Positions 44,809-53,924 of a stretch of DNA of 64,000 nucleotides are shown in pieces. The notes under the pieces were generated by a model, which searched no databases, was not told the DNA's origin, and worked only from the letters and a program-made list of their open reading frames with translations. How positions within the stretch are numbered: the stretch's first letter is position 1; each line of letters begins with the position of its first letter. The stretch covers positions 1-64,000 of the forward strand of contig WYDT01000020.1 in the NCBI GenBank assembly GCA_013122435.1, in the 5' to 3' direction. The translations under genes were made by a program, and so were the position numbers. This DNA is from Chloroflexi bacterium AL-N1. Lineage in GTDB: Bacteria; Chloroflexota; Chloroflexia; Chloroflexales; Roseiflexaceae.

Positions 44809-47166
44809 TTACACAGGATCTTGTTGTTTCACTGTGTAGACACGATGAGCTTGGGTTGTCTGTGCAGTTGAGGAAGCGCGAGTTGGGATGCGGCTGTGGA
44901 GCCAAACCATGATGATGGTGGTGATGACCATCACTGTAGCGATGGCGACAAACTCAGGGCTAAAGCCTGTTGCCAATATGACGCGTAGCTCGTGCATAAA
45001 GTAGGTATTCTGTAACCAGTTGGGAAGGCCCCAGACAGGCAGTACATTGCGGCTCAGATAGAAGGCGCTGACCGACATGTCTTCGATCTGTCCCGGATCG
45101 TGCGGAATGAGGTACCAGTCGTAGCGCACCAGCAACAGTGTTGTCCAGACACTCATCAGAGCAGCCAGTGCCATCGGCAATGCGGCACTCCAGCGGTGCA
45201 AAACGTTGAGTAGTAGTGCAAGACCAATGATAAAACAGGGCGTTAACACGATCAGACGACGGCCACCGAATGCGCCACCACCATGCCACTGCCAGATTGA
45301 CGCGTTGTACCCGAGATACAGCACACAGGCAATACCGAGGCAGAGTGTTTGCCAGCGGCTATGAGGCCACAGAAACACGAGACCCACCAGACCAGCGAAG
45401 AAGGCGGGGGTCCACGGTAACAGACCATGCAGGTGGGAGAAGAGCAAATGTATGCCCTTAAACGATTGTGGGCTGATGTAGCTTGAGCCCTGTGGTGCCG
45501 TGAGAAACGAGCCAAAGATAATCTGCCATGCGATCATCTGTGGGCTGAATACGAGTAATGCAAGTAATGCTGCAACAACCCCGCCAACAAATAATCGTCT
45601 TAACGGCAGTGTACGGTGTGATGAGGTAGAGCGGATTGCGCCTATCAGCAATCGTAGAAACGTTAATCCTGGCAAAATCCAGAGGATCGCGCTCATCCAG
45701 TAGAGCAACACAATGCCCCCGGATGTCAGCCCCATCATGGCCCAGCGAGGTATGCTGGGGTGATCTTCTAGCCGCAACCATACCAGTACAAACAGCGAAG
45801 TCATCGCGGCAGAGAGCGCATGGGCAAAACCACCTTCGCGCATCGTGTAGTAGAGCAGATTCGAGCCAAGCAGCGCAGTGACCACAGCCAACAGTGCAAT
45901 CGGTGGATTGACCCAGCGACGGCAGATACGATAGCCGGTGAACATAATGATGAGCGCTGCCAACGCACTGGTGAAGACGCTCAAGACCACATAGGGATCG
46001 GCGTACCCATCGGCTTGCCACGGCAGCCCCAGCGTCTGACCGACCTGCACGATTACGTGGGCGACGCTGTAGAGCGGACTCCACAGGATCGCCGGACCAA
46101 CCGCAAAGGGATTGATAAAATGCCCCGTCTCGGTCATTAGGATATCTTCGGGATGGGGTAAATGGCGAAAGGGTGCTTCAACGTACTCGTTGTCAAATTT
46201 GAGATCGCCGTCGATGGTGAGCGAACGTAAGTAGACATAATATCCAACGCCATCGCTTTTGATGGTGGGCGCAAAGGTCAGGAGAAACACCCCCACAAAA
46301 ATGACAGCGATCCAGCGAAATGCTCGTTGGTCGCTGTCGGGCCATAGCGCAGGCAACCGACGCAGGAGTGCGATCAGACCAAGTGCGCTTGCTATCACGA
46401 CACCACTAATGACCACGAACGATGTGAGCACCAACCGTGCATCAGGTATCGCCCATCCTGCGCTGGCGGTGAGTGCCAGCACCACGAGTGGTAGGCCACC
46501 CATCCAGCGTGATGCTATGCCAGCTAACCATGTGCTGATGGCGAGTAGTAGCAACCCCAACGGCAAAAACGGCAGTGTCCACATCTCGCGGAGCAGTCCC
46601 CACCAGGTCGGTCCTGCGAGTGCGTGCAGTTCGATCTGGTCGACAGCCACACCGAGTTCACGTGGATCGCCGTCGAGGGAGAGACGCGGGCTGTCGAGGG
46701 CAAGACGCAGCGCTTTGCTGTCGGTTGGCTCAATCACAAAGGTGTAGGTGCGTAGCTCATTTGCTAACGCCACATCTGCCAGTTGTTGTTGGTTGATCGA
46801 GAGTGTTGTGTGTTGCGGACCATCAGGCTGTGGTGGCGCAAGCATGTGCAGATCGAGTTGCAGTGGTGCATCCACTGGTGCAGGCCACAGTTGTACCTCG
46901 CTGTTGAGACGTGACCAGCGAAAGTCGAGCGCGTCGTTGGTGGTGCTCTGTTCTGGTGCATGAAAGTTGATGGTGTAGCCATCATCAAGTGCTGCGCCAA
47001 CGTCGATGTGTTGGTGTGCACGTGCATGCCATTGCCAACTGGCACCAAGAATTATGGCCAATAGCAACAAAAGCCATTGGACCAACCATCCCGCCTTGCG
47101 GTGCCGTATCAGCAGTCGGCCTGCGAAAGTCACTGGTAGAGCGCTCCTGAATAACAAATGCCGCAC
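44809..47166 (-). CDS. Large polytopic membrane protein, possible GT-C-type glycosyltransferase
   Basis: The 785-residue product has one N-terminal membrane segment, an outer beta-rich domain (about 50-190; WPAPVDAPLQLDLHMLAPPQ, ELGVAVDQIELHALAG), and then 10-12 membrane segments. The loop after the first of these (FAPTIKSDGVGYYVYLRSLT) carries an acidic residue, as in GT-C transferases that use lipid-linked sugars. No strict signature was found, so this is tentative. The start GTG 47166 has GAGGGG immediately before it; an alternative start is possible. Confidence 0.65.
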   Translation of the reverse strand: MRHLLFRSALPVTFAGRLLIRHRKAGWLVQWLLLLLAIILGASWQWHARAHQHIDVGAALDDGYTINFHAPEQSTTNDALDFRWSRLNSEVQLWPAPVDAPLQLDLHMLAPPQPDGPQHTTLSINQQQLADVALANELRTYTFVIEPTDSKALRLALDSPRLSLDGDPRELGVAVDQIELHALAGPTWWGLLREMWTLPFLPLGLLLLAISTWLAGIASRWMGGLPLVVLALTASAGWAIPDARLVLTSFVVISGVVIASALGLIALLRRLPALWPDSDQRAFRWIAVIFVGVFLLTFAPTIKSDGVGYYVYLRSLTIDGDLKFDNEYVEAPFRHLPHPEDILMTETGHFINPFAVGPAILWSPLYSVAHVIVQVGQTLGLPWQADGYADPYVVLSVFTSALAALIIMFTGYRICRRWVNPPIALLAVVTALLGSNLLYYTMREGGFAHALSAAMTSLFVLVWLRLEDHPSIPRWAMMGLTSGGIVLLYWMSAILWILPGLTFLRLLIGAIRSTSSHRTLPLRRLFVGGVVAALLALLVFSPQMIAWQIIFGSFLTAPQGSSYISPQSFKGIHLLFSHLHGLLPWTPAFFAGLVGLVFLWPHSRWQTLCLGIACVLYLGYNASIWQWHGGGAFGGRRLIVLTPCFIIGLALLLNVLHRWSAALPMALAALMSVWTTLLLVRYDWYLIPHDPGQIEDMSVSAFYLSRNVLPVWGLPNWLQNTYFMHELRVILATGFSPEFVAIATVMVITTIIMVWLHSRIPTRASSTAQTTQAHRVYTVKQQDPV

Positions 47167-47262
47167 TCCCCTCTTTTTATGTTCCTCAAGACAGCGGGCG
47201 AGTACGATACAGTATGGTTGTATTGGTTCAAGCGCGGGTTATTATAGCACAGAGGGGTTCGC

Positions 47263-47502
47263 CTACGGAAGAATGAGGTGCAGATCGCCAAATTCGTGCC
47301 AGCGGTAGCGTTCGCGCAGTGCTGCGGTGTAGGCCATGTGCAGATGTCTTCGGTTTGCCAGCGCTTCCAGTATTGCCAGGTGTGAGGCGCGTGGTTCGTG
47401 TAGTCCGGTCAACAGGCTGTCGATGGCACGTACACCACGTTGTGGCGTAATGACCAGATCGGTCCATCCTTGATGTTGTTTTGCAGTCGCTGGGCGCAAG
47501 CC
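47263..47502 (-). pseudogene. C-terminal remnant of tRNA queuosine enzyme QueA
   Basis: About 78 residues read GWTDLVITPQRGVRAIDSLL then TGLHEPRASHLAIL and end YRWHEFGDLHLILP, which matches the C-terminus of S-adenosylmethionine:tRNA ribosyltransferase-isomerase (G-W-T-D-x-x-I and H-x-P-x-S). The remaining ~270 residues are missing. It is probably a relic of a deletion or of an exchange next to the repeats at 47.7-48.0 kb. Confidence 0.7.
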
Positions 47503-47730
47503 GCGATGCTGAGAGGTGCGCCTGCGAAAAGCAGCTGGTCATTGTGATGAATGGAGGTGTAATCCTGAATTTTAGAGCTAAGAGGAGGTTGTTCTGAAGC
47601 TCTCGGTTAGGGGGTTAGAGTCCTTGTGCTACCTATAGGTTCCCTATGATGGCACCTGTTGTTTCCAAGCCCGCTGCTTGAGTGGCGGACAAGTGGTTGA
47701 TTGAATAAATGTGACAGGGTTATGTATAAC

Positions 47731-47765
47731 GAGATTGTATCGCTATCCTCTGCATCCCTGTGTTA
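47731..47765 (+). repeat. 35-bp direct repeat, copy 1
   Basis: It begins GAGATTGTATCGCTATCCTC and matches 48010-48044 with one mismatch. The sequences just before each copy (TGCTTGAGTGGCGG and TGCTTGAGCGGCAG blocks followed by GTGATTGA-like text) are also related, so a longer unit was duplicated. Confidence 0.85.
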
Positions 47766-47776
47766 CCTTGAAACTT

Positions 47777-47832
47777 GGTTTTTGTGTTGCACAGTCCTCG
47801 GCCCAGGCGCGGCGCCCTGGGAACCCGCAAGC
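47777..47832. repeat. Diverged copy of the double-hairpin repeat
   Basis: GGTTTTTGTG, then CGGCCCAGGCGCGGCGCCCT and GGGAACCCGCAAG match the core of the repeats at 53.2-54.1 kb. The first hairpin has decayed here, while the CCCAGG/CCTGGG hairpin is kept. Confidence 0.7.
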
Positions 47833-48009
47833 GATATGTGTGGTAGAGGAAGTATTGGTGGCAGCTGCCTAGAGTCCGGCTATACGTAGAGCACGCCGTC
47901 GACCTGAAGGTCTCGGCTGCGCTGATATAATAGACCTCTGTGCAATCTCCACGTGCTCATACGGCCTGCTTGAGCGGCAGGTGATTGACGTAGCCGAGCT
48001 ATTTATGGC

Positions 48010-48044
48010 GAGGTTGTATCGCTATCCTCTGCATCCCTGTGTTA
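48010..48044 (+). repeat. 35-bp direct repeat, copy 2
   Basis: It begins GAGGTTGTATCGCTATCCTC and has one mismatch against 47731-47765, 279 bp away. Confidence 0.85.
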
Positions 48045-48376
48045 GCGCTCCGTGGCAACGGCAAGGACCGCCACTATGCTTTTGTGCATCGCTTCCTTGA
48101 TGAATTTAACCCTTAACTGCATAATCCTTAACCCGTATTCCTTAACTATTCCTGAGACAATCTTTAGACCAACAACGCTTTTCTTTAGATAATCCTGAGA
48201 TAGCACTGCTATACCCTGCCTATGTTCAATTATGGTATGGAGCAGGGCGGAGTTCGCCTGACTCACAGCAAAGGAGGGAAACGTTCATTAGATGACGCTG
48301 ATCTTAAGAAGTATGGATTGAAGTTATGAGATGATTGGATAGTGAAGGAATTATAAGTTTAGAAGGAGGTTTATTT

Positions 48377-48952
48377 CTGACAACGATACGAATTATTCTG
48401 TTGGCCTTACTCGTTTCGGTTGCCACGTTTGGAACTGCACATGCGGCTTCTCTTACAGTAAAGCGCGACTCAGAACTTCCTAAGAGTTGAGACTCTTTAA
48501 TAACTCTGGTTGTCGATGGAGTTTCACAAACCACTCTGAATATCGCCACACTTAGCAGTGAAGAACTGCATTACGTTGTTACACCAGAAACGCAGAAACA
48601 GAATCGTTTGTATGCTTTTAGCAATCATAAAGCTGCTCAGTCGTTTTTGAACAACTCAATCAAAATAGACGATGTTTCTGTGCAGAGTGGTGGTTACATA
48701 GTGTATTGGGATAGTGAGACTACCAGTTATGCTGGATCCCCGCTAACTGCGCCGGGTGGTACAAGTATAGCTAATCTTGCAAGTATTGGTTGGAATGATC
48801 GTATCACATCTTCGTAGATGTTTGGAACAAATGTTCTTTCAAGAATATCTCGTGGTACAAATTTTAGCGAGTCAACGCTCATTGGTGTTTGTCCCTTAGA
48901 ATGTCATATTGTTTGGGAATATTATAAGGCCGCATCTTCGCTAAAGGTATAG
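48377..48952 (+). pseudogene. Small secreted protein, no ATG start and two in-frame stops
   Basis: Behind a strong AGGAGG (48365) the frame opens with CTG, giving a clear signal peptide (TTIRIILLALLVSVATFG). It then meets TGA at 48488-48490 and TAG at 48815-48817 before TAG 48952. Between and after them the translation stays protein-like: LVVDGVSQTTLNIATLSSEE, SVQSGGYIVYWDSETTSYAG, IANLASIGWNDRITSS. The GWNDRITSS end resembles crystallin-like or peptidase-inhibitor I36 proteins (W-N-D-R-I-S-S). The start change and two stops suggest an old pseudogene. Regulated recoding is unlikely. Confidence 0.55.
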
Positions 48953-48970
48953 ATAATATAAGTTCCAAAA

Positions 48971-49000
48971 AACAGGGAACGACATATGTCGTTCCCTGTT
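48971..49000. terminator. Perfect 30-bp palindrome
   Basis: AACAGGGAACGACAT is followed by its exact reverse complement, without any loop. As RNA it could form a long hairpin and end transcription of the preceding gene; as DNA it could be a protein-binding site. It lacks a T-run. Confidence 0.5.
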
Positions 49001-49175
49001 CGCTGTTTATTTCTGGAAAACGCAACAGATCGATCTATAGTGTTGTGTGATTTTGGTATTTAGTGACATAAATCCAAGCACCCAAACCAATACTACTTTA
49101 GTATTACTCCCGCCCTTATATGCCATTCCAATGACCTGAAGTGAAGTACTATTTGTCTGATGAAGAAAGTAACAA

Positions 49176-49199
49176 ATGCCCCTCACTCAAGAGGGGCAT
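49176..49199 (-). terminator. Terminator of the 49233 lipoprotein gene
   Basis: ATGCCCCTC pairs with GAGGGGCAT around ACTCAA. On the minus strand it follows the lipoprotein stop by 33 bp and is followed by TTGTTACTTTC. Confidence 0.65.
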
Positions 49200-49232
49200 C
49201 TTCGTATATATTTAATCAAAAGAGGTAAGGAG

Positions 49233-49727
49233 TTATGCACCGAGATCGATAGGATAACTGAGTTCACCAAGCTCTAATGTCTCACCGCCGTCCACATCAA
49301 TAATCAGGTCTGTGCTATCAACAGGATTTTTCAGTAGGATAGCCCCTCGTGGTGTATCCATCATTAAACCATAACGCCCTGGCTCTACATCAGTAAAAGC
49401 GAAATTCCCAGAATCATCTGGACTTGCTTGTGGTGCTATATCTTTTCTCAATTCAACCAAACCCTCAACGCCATCGTCTGACACAAGAATCTTCCCTAGA
49501 TAGACAGGAAATAAGATAGGTTGAGCTTCTTCATCTTCAACCATACTTATGAGTTTCCCAGTAACTACTGCTACCTCATCGGAACTGGGTTCTGGTACAG
49601 TGAACTCCTGCTGTACCTGTTCTCCCTCAGTTGTGCTTTCGGTTACCGCTTCTGGCGATTGATTTGAACAAGCAGTCATCGTGAAAATGAGGGCACATAG
49701 TACTAGTAACATATGATAATGTCGCAT
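49233..49727 (-). CDS. Lipoprotein with carboxypeptidase-regulatory-like domain
   Basis: The 164-residue product has a lipoprotein signal peptide ending TMTACSNQ (Cys20), an acidic linker, and a beta-sandwich with VVTGKLISMVEDEEAQPILF and GNFAFTDVEPGRYGLMMDTP, the pattern of carboxypeptidase regulatory-like/DUF4198-type domains. It probably decorates the outer face of the membrane. AAGGAT precedes the ATG. Hairpins stand on both sides, so it is a separate transcript. Confidence 0.8.
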   Translation of the reverse strand: MRHYHMLLVLCALIFTMTACSNQSPEAVTESTTEGEQVQQEFTVPEPSSDEVAVVTGKLISMVEDEEAQPILFPVYLGKILVSDDGVEGLVELRKDIAPQASPDDSGNFAFTDVEPGRYGLMMDTPRGAILLKNPVDSTDLIIDVDGGETLELGELSYPIDLGA

Positions 49728-49752
49728 ATACCAGTATCCTTATCTAACAAAT

Positions 49753-49779
49753 AAGGGGAGCGACTTAACGCTCCCCTTG
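49753..49779 (-). terminator. Terminator of the 49805 gene
   Basis: AAGGGGAGCG pairs with CGCTCCCCTT around ACTTAA, just past the stop of the exported repeat protein on the minus strand, with an ATTTGTT tail. Confidence 0.7.
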
Positions 49780-49804
49780 TCATACAAGAAATGGATTATC
49801 GATT

Positions 49805-51184
49805 TTAGTTGTTGATAGCGTTGGTTACGAAGAAGCTATCATCTTCTCCAGAGCCAAGCTGGTTAAGTACACCAATGATCTGAGCACCACTGGCACTTGC
49901 CGTACATACACCTGAACCATTATATCCATTATCAGTATTCGCTGGAATAACACCTGACTGTTGTGCAGTCCAGGTTGCTCCTGGTGCTAAGTTCTCGACA
50001 CTCTGTGTAACATCACTCTGGGCGTAGGTGCACTCAATCGATGTTGGAGCATCACCCACGTTTACAATACTAAATCCGGTGAAAAATCCGAAGAAGGTAT
50101 CTTGAATGATTGGCATGACGAGAGTACCACTTGCTTCGCTTGGGTCAACAGCAGTGTAAGATCCTCCTGAAACATTAACGTTGTTCTGCTGATTGACTGT
50201 TGCAGCAAGCGGTTGGTTGGCACTGTTGGTAGTGACTTGGCCAGAACCGACGAAGAAAACGCTACGATCACAATCAGTCGTGATTGGTGTATCAGAGTCT
50301 CCTGTAGTAGCATCCAGAGTGTATAATGCAAAGTTGCGAGCTTCACCGGAAGGAATAGTCTGTGTTTCAGTACAGGCTGTTCCTGCTTGACTTGGTGCAT
50401 ATGATACAGTTACATCAGTTGATTGATCACCAACATTACGAATAGATACACCAGAGAAAAAGTTGGAGTTGTTACCAGCAACAAGTGGGAACAGAGGTGT
50501 GGTACTAGGGCTTGCAATAGCATTGTATCCCAGTACGGTGTTACCATTCTGTACGACAGCAACAGCAATCGGCTGATCACTTGTTACTGCAGCCGAACTG
50601 TTAAATCCATCTGGTAGGTCTGGGTTAGTTCCCTGGTCAAACCGTGCCGAAGAACCTGGTTGAACTGTTGCAGTCTCTGTGGCACCACCTTCATAGGTGA
50701 CTGTTACATTTGCAACCTCGGTACCAACGTTCTGCACATTGAAGTAAGAATCGAAGTCGAGCGAAGTGAAGTTCTTAAAGAGCAATGGGATTATAACTTC
50801 TTGTGCGCCCTCGCTGACAGCACTGTAACCTGCACCGACTGCTAAGTCACCATTGCGAACAACGTTAACAACAGCGGCTACTTCCTGGTCGGATGAGACA
50901 ACCGCACTACCTGAAAAACCTTCATTGAGACCTTCAATCACACTAAGTTCTGCGAAAGTAACTGGCTCACCAGCAGGAACTGCGGTGTTGAAAGTGGTCT
51001 GGGCTGTACCCTGACCTTCAGCATAGAAAGAAATGGTTACATTTGCTTCGGTGTCACTCAAGTTAACGAGGTTGAAGCCCGTTGCAAAGGTGTCTTCACC
51101 ATCTTGAGCACTGGCAGTGCCGACACCGACCACCGATGCTGCGGTAATGGCGGTTGCCATTGCAACTCGAAATGCCTTAATCAT
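49805..51184 (-). CDS. Exported protein with repeated beta-domain
   Basis: I chose ATG 51184, preceded by AAGGAG, giving 459 residues with a signal peptide (MIKAFRVAMATAITAASVVG, cut after ASA). The mature part consists of about four repeats of a ~100-residue domain with the pattern F-x-T/S-G-F-x-x-x-N-V/L-S/G-D-x-x-T/A-x-V-T-x-x-Y and G-(S/A)-(S/A)-V-x-(S/A)-D-Q. Examples are SYFNVQNVGTEVANVTVTYE and GVSIRNVGDQSTDVTVSYAP. Such CARDB-like repeats are common in surface-layer or adhesive proteins. Function unknown; abundance at the surface is likely. Confidence 0.8.
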   Translation of the reverse strand: MIKAFRVAMATAITAASVVGVGTASAQDGEDTFATGFNLVNLSDTEANVTISFYAEGQGTAQTTFNTAVPAGEPVTFAELSVIEGLNEGFSGSAVVSSDQEVAAVVNVVRNGDLAVGAGYSAVSEGAQEVIIPLLFKNFTSLDFDSYFNVQNVGTEVANVTVTYEGGATETATVQPGSSARFDQGTNPDLPDGFNSSAAVTSDQPIAVAVVQNGNTVLGYNAIASPSTTPLFPLVAGNNSNFFSGVSIRNVGDQSTDVTVSYAPSQAGTACTETQTIPSGEARNFALYTLDATTGDSDTPITTDCDRSVFFVGSGQVTTNSANQPLAATVNQQNNVNVSGGSYTAVDPSEASGTLVMPIIQDTFFGFFTGFSIVNVGDAPTSIECTYAQSDVTQSVENLAPGATWTAQQSGVIPANTDNGYNGSGVCTASASGAQIIGVLNQLGSGEDDSFFVTNAINN

Positions 51185-51280
51185 TGAAAAACTCCTTAGA
51201 CCAAATTGATAATCGAACGTGACTACATTTCGAGCCTTAGTATGCCTCGTCAAGAGCCTTTATGCAATAACCCATGCGGG

Positions 51281-52348
51281 TTATTTTGGTGGTAGTAGCG
51301 GTACAGTTTGTGATACTTCTTGTGGTTTTTTGGTATCAGAAAGCGATTCTTCCTCCTGAGAGTCCACAATGACACTTCGTTCATCTACAGGTGTTCTAAT
51401 CAATCCAGTCAATCCCAACAACCCAGCGATCAGGGCCCAGCATACCTCATTGAGCGTCAAAACAGCCCGCATCAACAGGGCAATAATCAGAGCTTCTGCT
51501 GTACCGGTGTATGGGCTCATTAGTGCAGTAAGCGTGAGTTCTTGCACACCAAGGCTAAAGGGGATAAACGCAAACACCGCACCAACTAGACCAACAGTTG
51601 CCCAGATACCAATCAAGGGAGGGAGTGTGGTCCAGGCAAGAGGATGAATAGATGTTGCCAGCATAAACAGCACCAACCCACCGCCAATCCAGACGCCTGC
51701 ATAGATCAAAACCCAGGTTAGCAGATGATGATAGCGCAAATTGATCGGTTCGCTCTGGCGACTCAGTCGTTGAATCGCTGTTTGCAACACAGGGGGGTTC
51801 AGGAGCAATACGCCAATACACAGCCCAAGTACTAACCAGAGTGGATTAATCTCGTGTCCACTTAGCACCAATGGCCAGGTGATGAGCGTTATCAGAATAG
51901 CTCCTAGCAGAATCGCAGCAAACTCAACTCCACTCGCAATAGCAGTAACTGAGCGCTTGATCTGGAAGCGTTCGTACATGACGATACGCCCAAGCATATA
52001 CCAGATAGTACCAGGGATTCGCCGTGTAATAGTAGTGATGGCATAGATACGAAAATGCTGGGGCCAGTGCTGGAAATGACTGAGGTTACCCATAATGGTA
52101 CCCCACCCGACAATCGCTAGTGCCAGCGTAGGAATATAGACAAGACTACCAACAAGGGTGGCATAGGCAAAGGTTGCAGGTCCCAGCTTCTCCAGCAACT
52201 GCATCAGGTTTGGTTCAGTGATATCACTACCCAACAATGAATAGAGGACATAGACTGATAATCCTCCCAGGAAGATGGTGCCAAGGAGGGCCCCCCACAG
52301 CCTTTTACGGCGCAGATTGTTTCGTAGTAGTGTACGCCATGAACCCAT
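51281..52348 (-). CDS. Flippase-like/LPG-synthase-type membrane protein
   Basis: The 355-residue product has about eight membrane segments and resembles the lysylphosphatidylglycerol synthase TM region/UPF0104 family: a long N-terminal half, ITRRIPGTIWYMLGRIVMYE in the centre, and AVFAFIPFSLGVQELTLTAL, whose P-x-x-L-G-V-x-E motif is typical. Family members flip or modify lipids or glycolipids. I chose ATG 52348 behind AAGGAG, avoiding a 114-bp overlap with the next gene. It closes the minus-strand glycan cluster. Confidence 0.75.
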   Translation of the reverse strand: MGSWRTLLRNNLRRKRLWGALLGTIFLGGLSVYVLYSLLGSDITEPNLMQLLEKLGPATFAYATLVGSLVYIPTLALAIVGWGTIMGNLSHFQHWPQHFRIYAITTITRRIPGTIWYMLGRIVMYERFQIKRSVTAIASGVEFAAILLGAILITLITWPLVLSGHEINPLWLVLGLCIGVLLLNPPVLQTAIQRLSRQSEPINLRYHHLLTWVLIYAGVWIGGGLVLFMLATSIHPLAWTTLPPLIGIWATVGLVGAVFAFIPFSLGVQELTLTALMSPYTGTAEALIIALLMRAVLTLNEVCWALIAGLLGLTGLIRTPVDERSVIVDSQEEESLSDTKKPQEVSQTVPLLPPK

Positions 52349-52359
52349 AGTTACTCCTT

Positions 52360-53097
52360 CTACATCGGGCGGCATAGATAGACAAAACAGGTGGCCAGGT
52401 TGAGTGGGATGTATGGTGTGAGTGCTAGCTTGATCAGCGCACGCGGGTGTCGGGCATACCACCAGCTATCGGCAAGTGAACGCGGTGTTTCGCGCTCATA
52501 TTTGATCGTGTCAACGACGCGTAGTCCGCCAGATTCGAGCTGCATGGCCCACTCGGCTCGGGCTGCGTAACGTTGCAGTGGCTGCTCATCAATGGTGCTC
52601 ATGCCGGTTTTTAGTGCCTGGTAGATATTGTTCAGTAGCCCATAAGTATTTGGTAGTAAGACACACGCTAGACCATTGGTTCGTAACAAGCGTGCTATCT
52701 CGGTGATGCCCATATGCATATCGTCGAAGTGTTCCAGGCTCCCAATACAGGTGACATAGTCAAAACTATTATCAGCAAAAGGCAGTTGCTCTCCGCTGGA
52801 AACAAAGAACGCACCCTGGCCTTCATCACGAGCAATGCGTAGGGCAGCGTGCGACAGATCAACACCATGTGTCTCAAGACCGTGGAGTTTATGACCAATA
52901 TTGGGTAGTACACCTTCGCCGCAGGCGACATCAAGGAGGCGTCGACCTGGTATGGGCCGAAGCAATTCCAACAACCAAAGATAGAAGGAGTCGAGATGGC
53001 GAATCCCTTCATCACTATAGATTTCGTCGTATGCCTGACGTATCTCAGGATTAAGCCGAATTTCAAAGCGTATATCAACTGGTGGTGATGTGTTCAT
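52360..53097 (-). CDS. Class I SAM-dependent methyltransferase
   Basis: Motif I is LLDVACGEGVLPNIG, followed by GVDLSHAALRIARDE and FDYVTCIGSLEHFDDM, typical of Methyltransf_11. The C-terminal ~70 residues carry amphipathic and hydrophobic helices (ALTPYIPLNLATCFVYL) that could associate with membrane. I chose ATG 53097 (245 residues); ATG 53151 is possible, and neither has a good ribosome site. The repeat block lies directly upstream. Confidence 0.8.
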   Translation of the reverse strand: MNTSPPVDIRFEIRLNPEIRQAYDEIYSDEGIRHLDSFYLWLLELLRPIPGRRLLDVACGEGVLPNIGHKLHGLETHGVDLSHAALRIARDEGQGAFFVSSGEQLPFADNSFDYVTCIGSLEHFDDMHMGITEIARLLRTNGLACVLLPNTYGLLNNIYQALKTGMSTIDEQPLQRYAARAEWAMQLESGGLRVVDTIKYERETPRSLADSWWYARHPRALIKLALTPYIPLNLATCFVYLCRPM

Positions 53098-53240
53098 GTT
53101 TTTTGTTATTTGTTGGCAACCACAGGGGGTTGTCCCAATTATCTGGCTCATTCATATGGCAATGGTCAATGGTCAATCTGCCCACCTACGATGGTGAATA
53201 ACATTTCATAACCCTTAACCATATAACCCCTACCCCTTAC

Positions 53241-53408
53241 TCTTTTATCTCTGCGCCTCTGTCCCTTAGCGTCTCTGTGTTAAAGAGCTTAGGTTTTTGT
53301 GGGGTATGCCGATACCCCACACCCCCGGCCCAGGCGCGGCGCCCTGGGCACCCGCAAGTCATGACGGGGAATGTTGAGTTGTTCGTGGCACATGCCTCTG
53401 GGCTGTTT
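53241..53408. repeat. Double-hairpin repeat, copy A
   Basis: It starts TCTTTTATCTCTGCGCCTCT and contains a GTGTTAAAGAGCTTAGG stretch, a first hairpin GTGGGGTAT/ATACCCCAC (loop GCCG; 53299-53320), a second hairpin CCCAGG/CCTGGG (53329-53348), and a tail to CTGGGCTGTTT. It is about 85-90% identical to copy B by eye. Confidence 0.85.
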
Positions 53409-53598
53409 GATCATTTTCTTGTTCGATCCGACTATTGCTCACTTTTTATTCGTGCTTTGCTCTGTTATTTGTTATATCAATGGTTCTTCTTGTACGTCTG
53501 TAACTCTGCCTTAAAGTTCGTGATAGACACAAAGATCACTACTGTAGTTTTATGCATCGTTTTATCGATGGATCTAACCCGTAACCCTTACCCCCTAA

Positions 53599-53758
53599 TC
53601 TTTCATCTCTGTGCCTTTGCGTCTCTGTGTCGAAGGGTTTAGGTTTTTGTGGGGTATGCCGATACCCCACACCCCCGGCCCAGGCGTTGCACCCTGGGAA
53701 CCCGCAAGTCATGACGGGGAATGTTGAGTTGTTCGTGGTACATGCCTCTGGGCTGTTT
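53599..53758. repeat. Double-hairpin repeat, copy B
   Basis: Same layout as copy A. The first hairpin is identical; the second has loop CGTTGCAC instead of CGCGGCGC with the CCCAGG/CCTGGG stem kept. The tail CGCAAGTCATGACGGGGAAT is identical to copy A. Confidence 0.85.
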
Positions 53759-53924
53759 GGTTTGATTACCATTCTTCCATACTACTATTTTTCATCTCTG
53801 TACCCTCTGTTCCTTCGTGTCTCTGTGTTAAAAATATGCTCCATGGACAAGTTGGTGGATAGGCAAGCTGCCTACCTACGACAGCGAATGACATTTCATA
53901 ACCCTTAACCTCACTAACCCTTAC

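Noticed and set aside
45458..46084. 208-residue frame inside the polytopic membrane protein
   Set aside because: It lies in another frame of a gene with clear membrane-segment periodicity and shows no domain of its own.
47731..48044. CRISPR array
   Set aside because: Only two repeat copies 279 bp apart, with no regular spacers and no cas genes. No CRISPR array was seen anywhere in the window.
12565..48952. Genome-wide reassignment of UGA or UAG to an amino acid
   Set aside because: Trp is encoded by TGG throughout, including in the interrupted genes, and both UGA and UAG end many intact genes (for example 9871 TAG, 14264 TAG, 24240 TGA).
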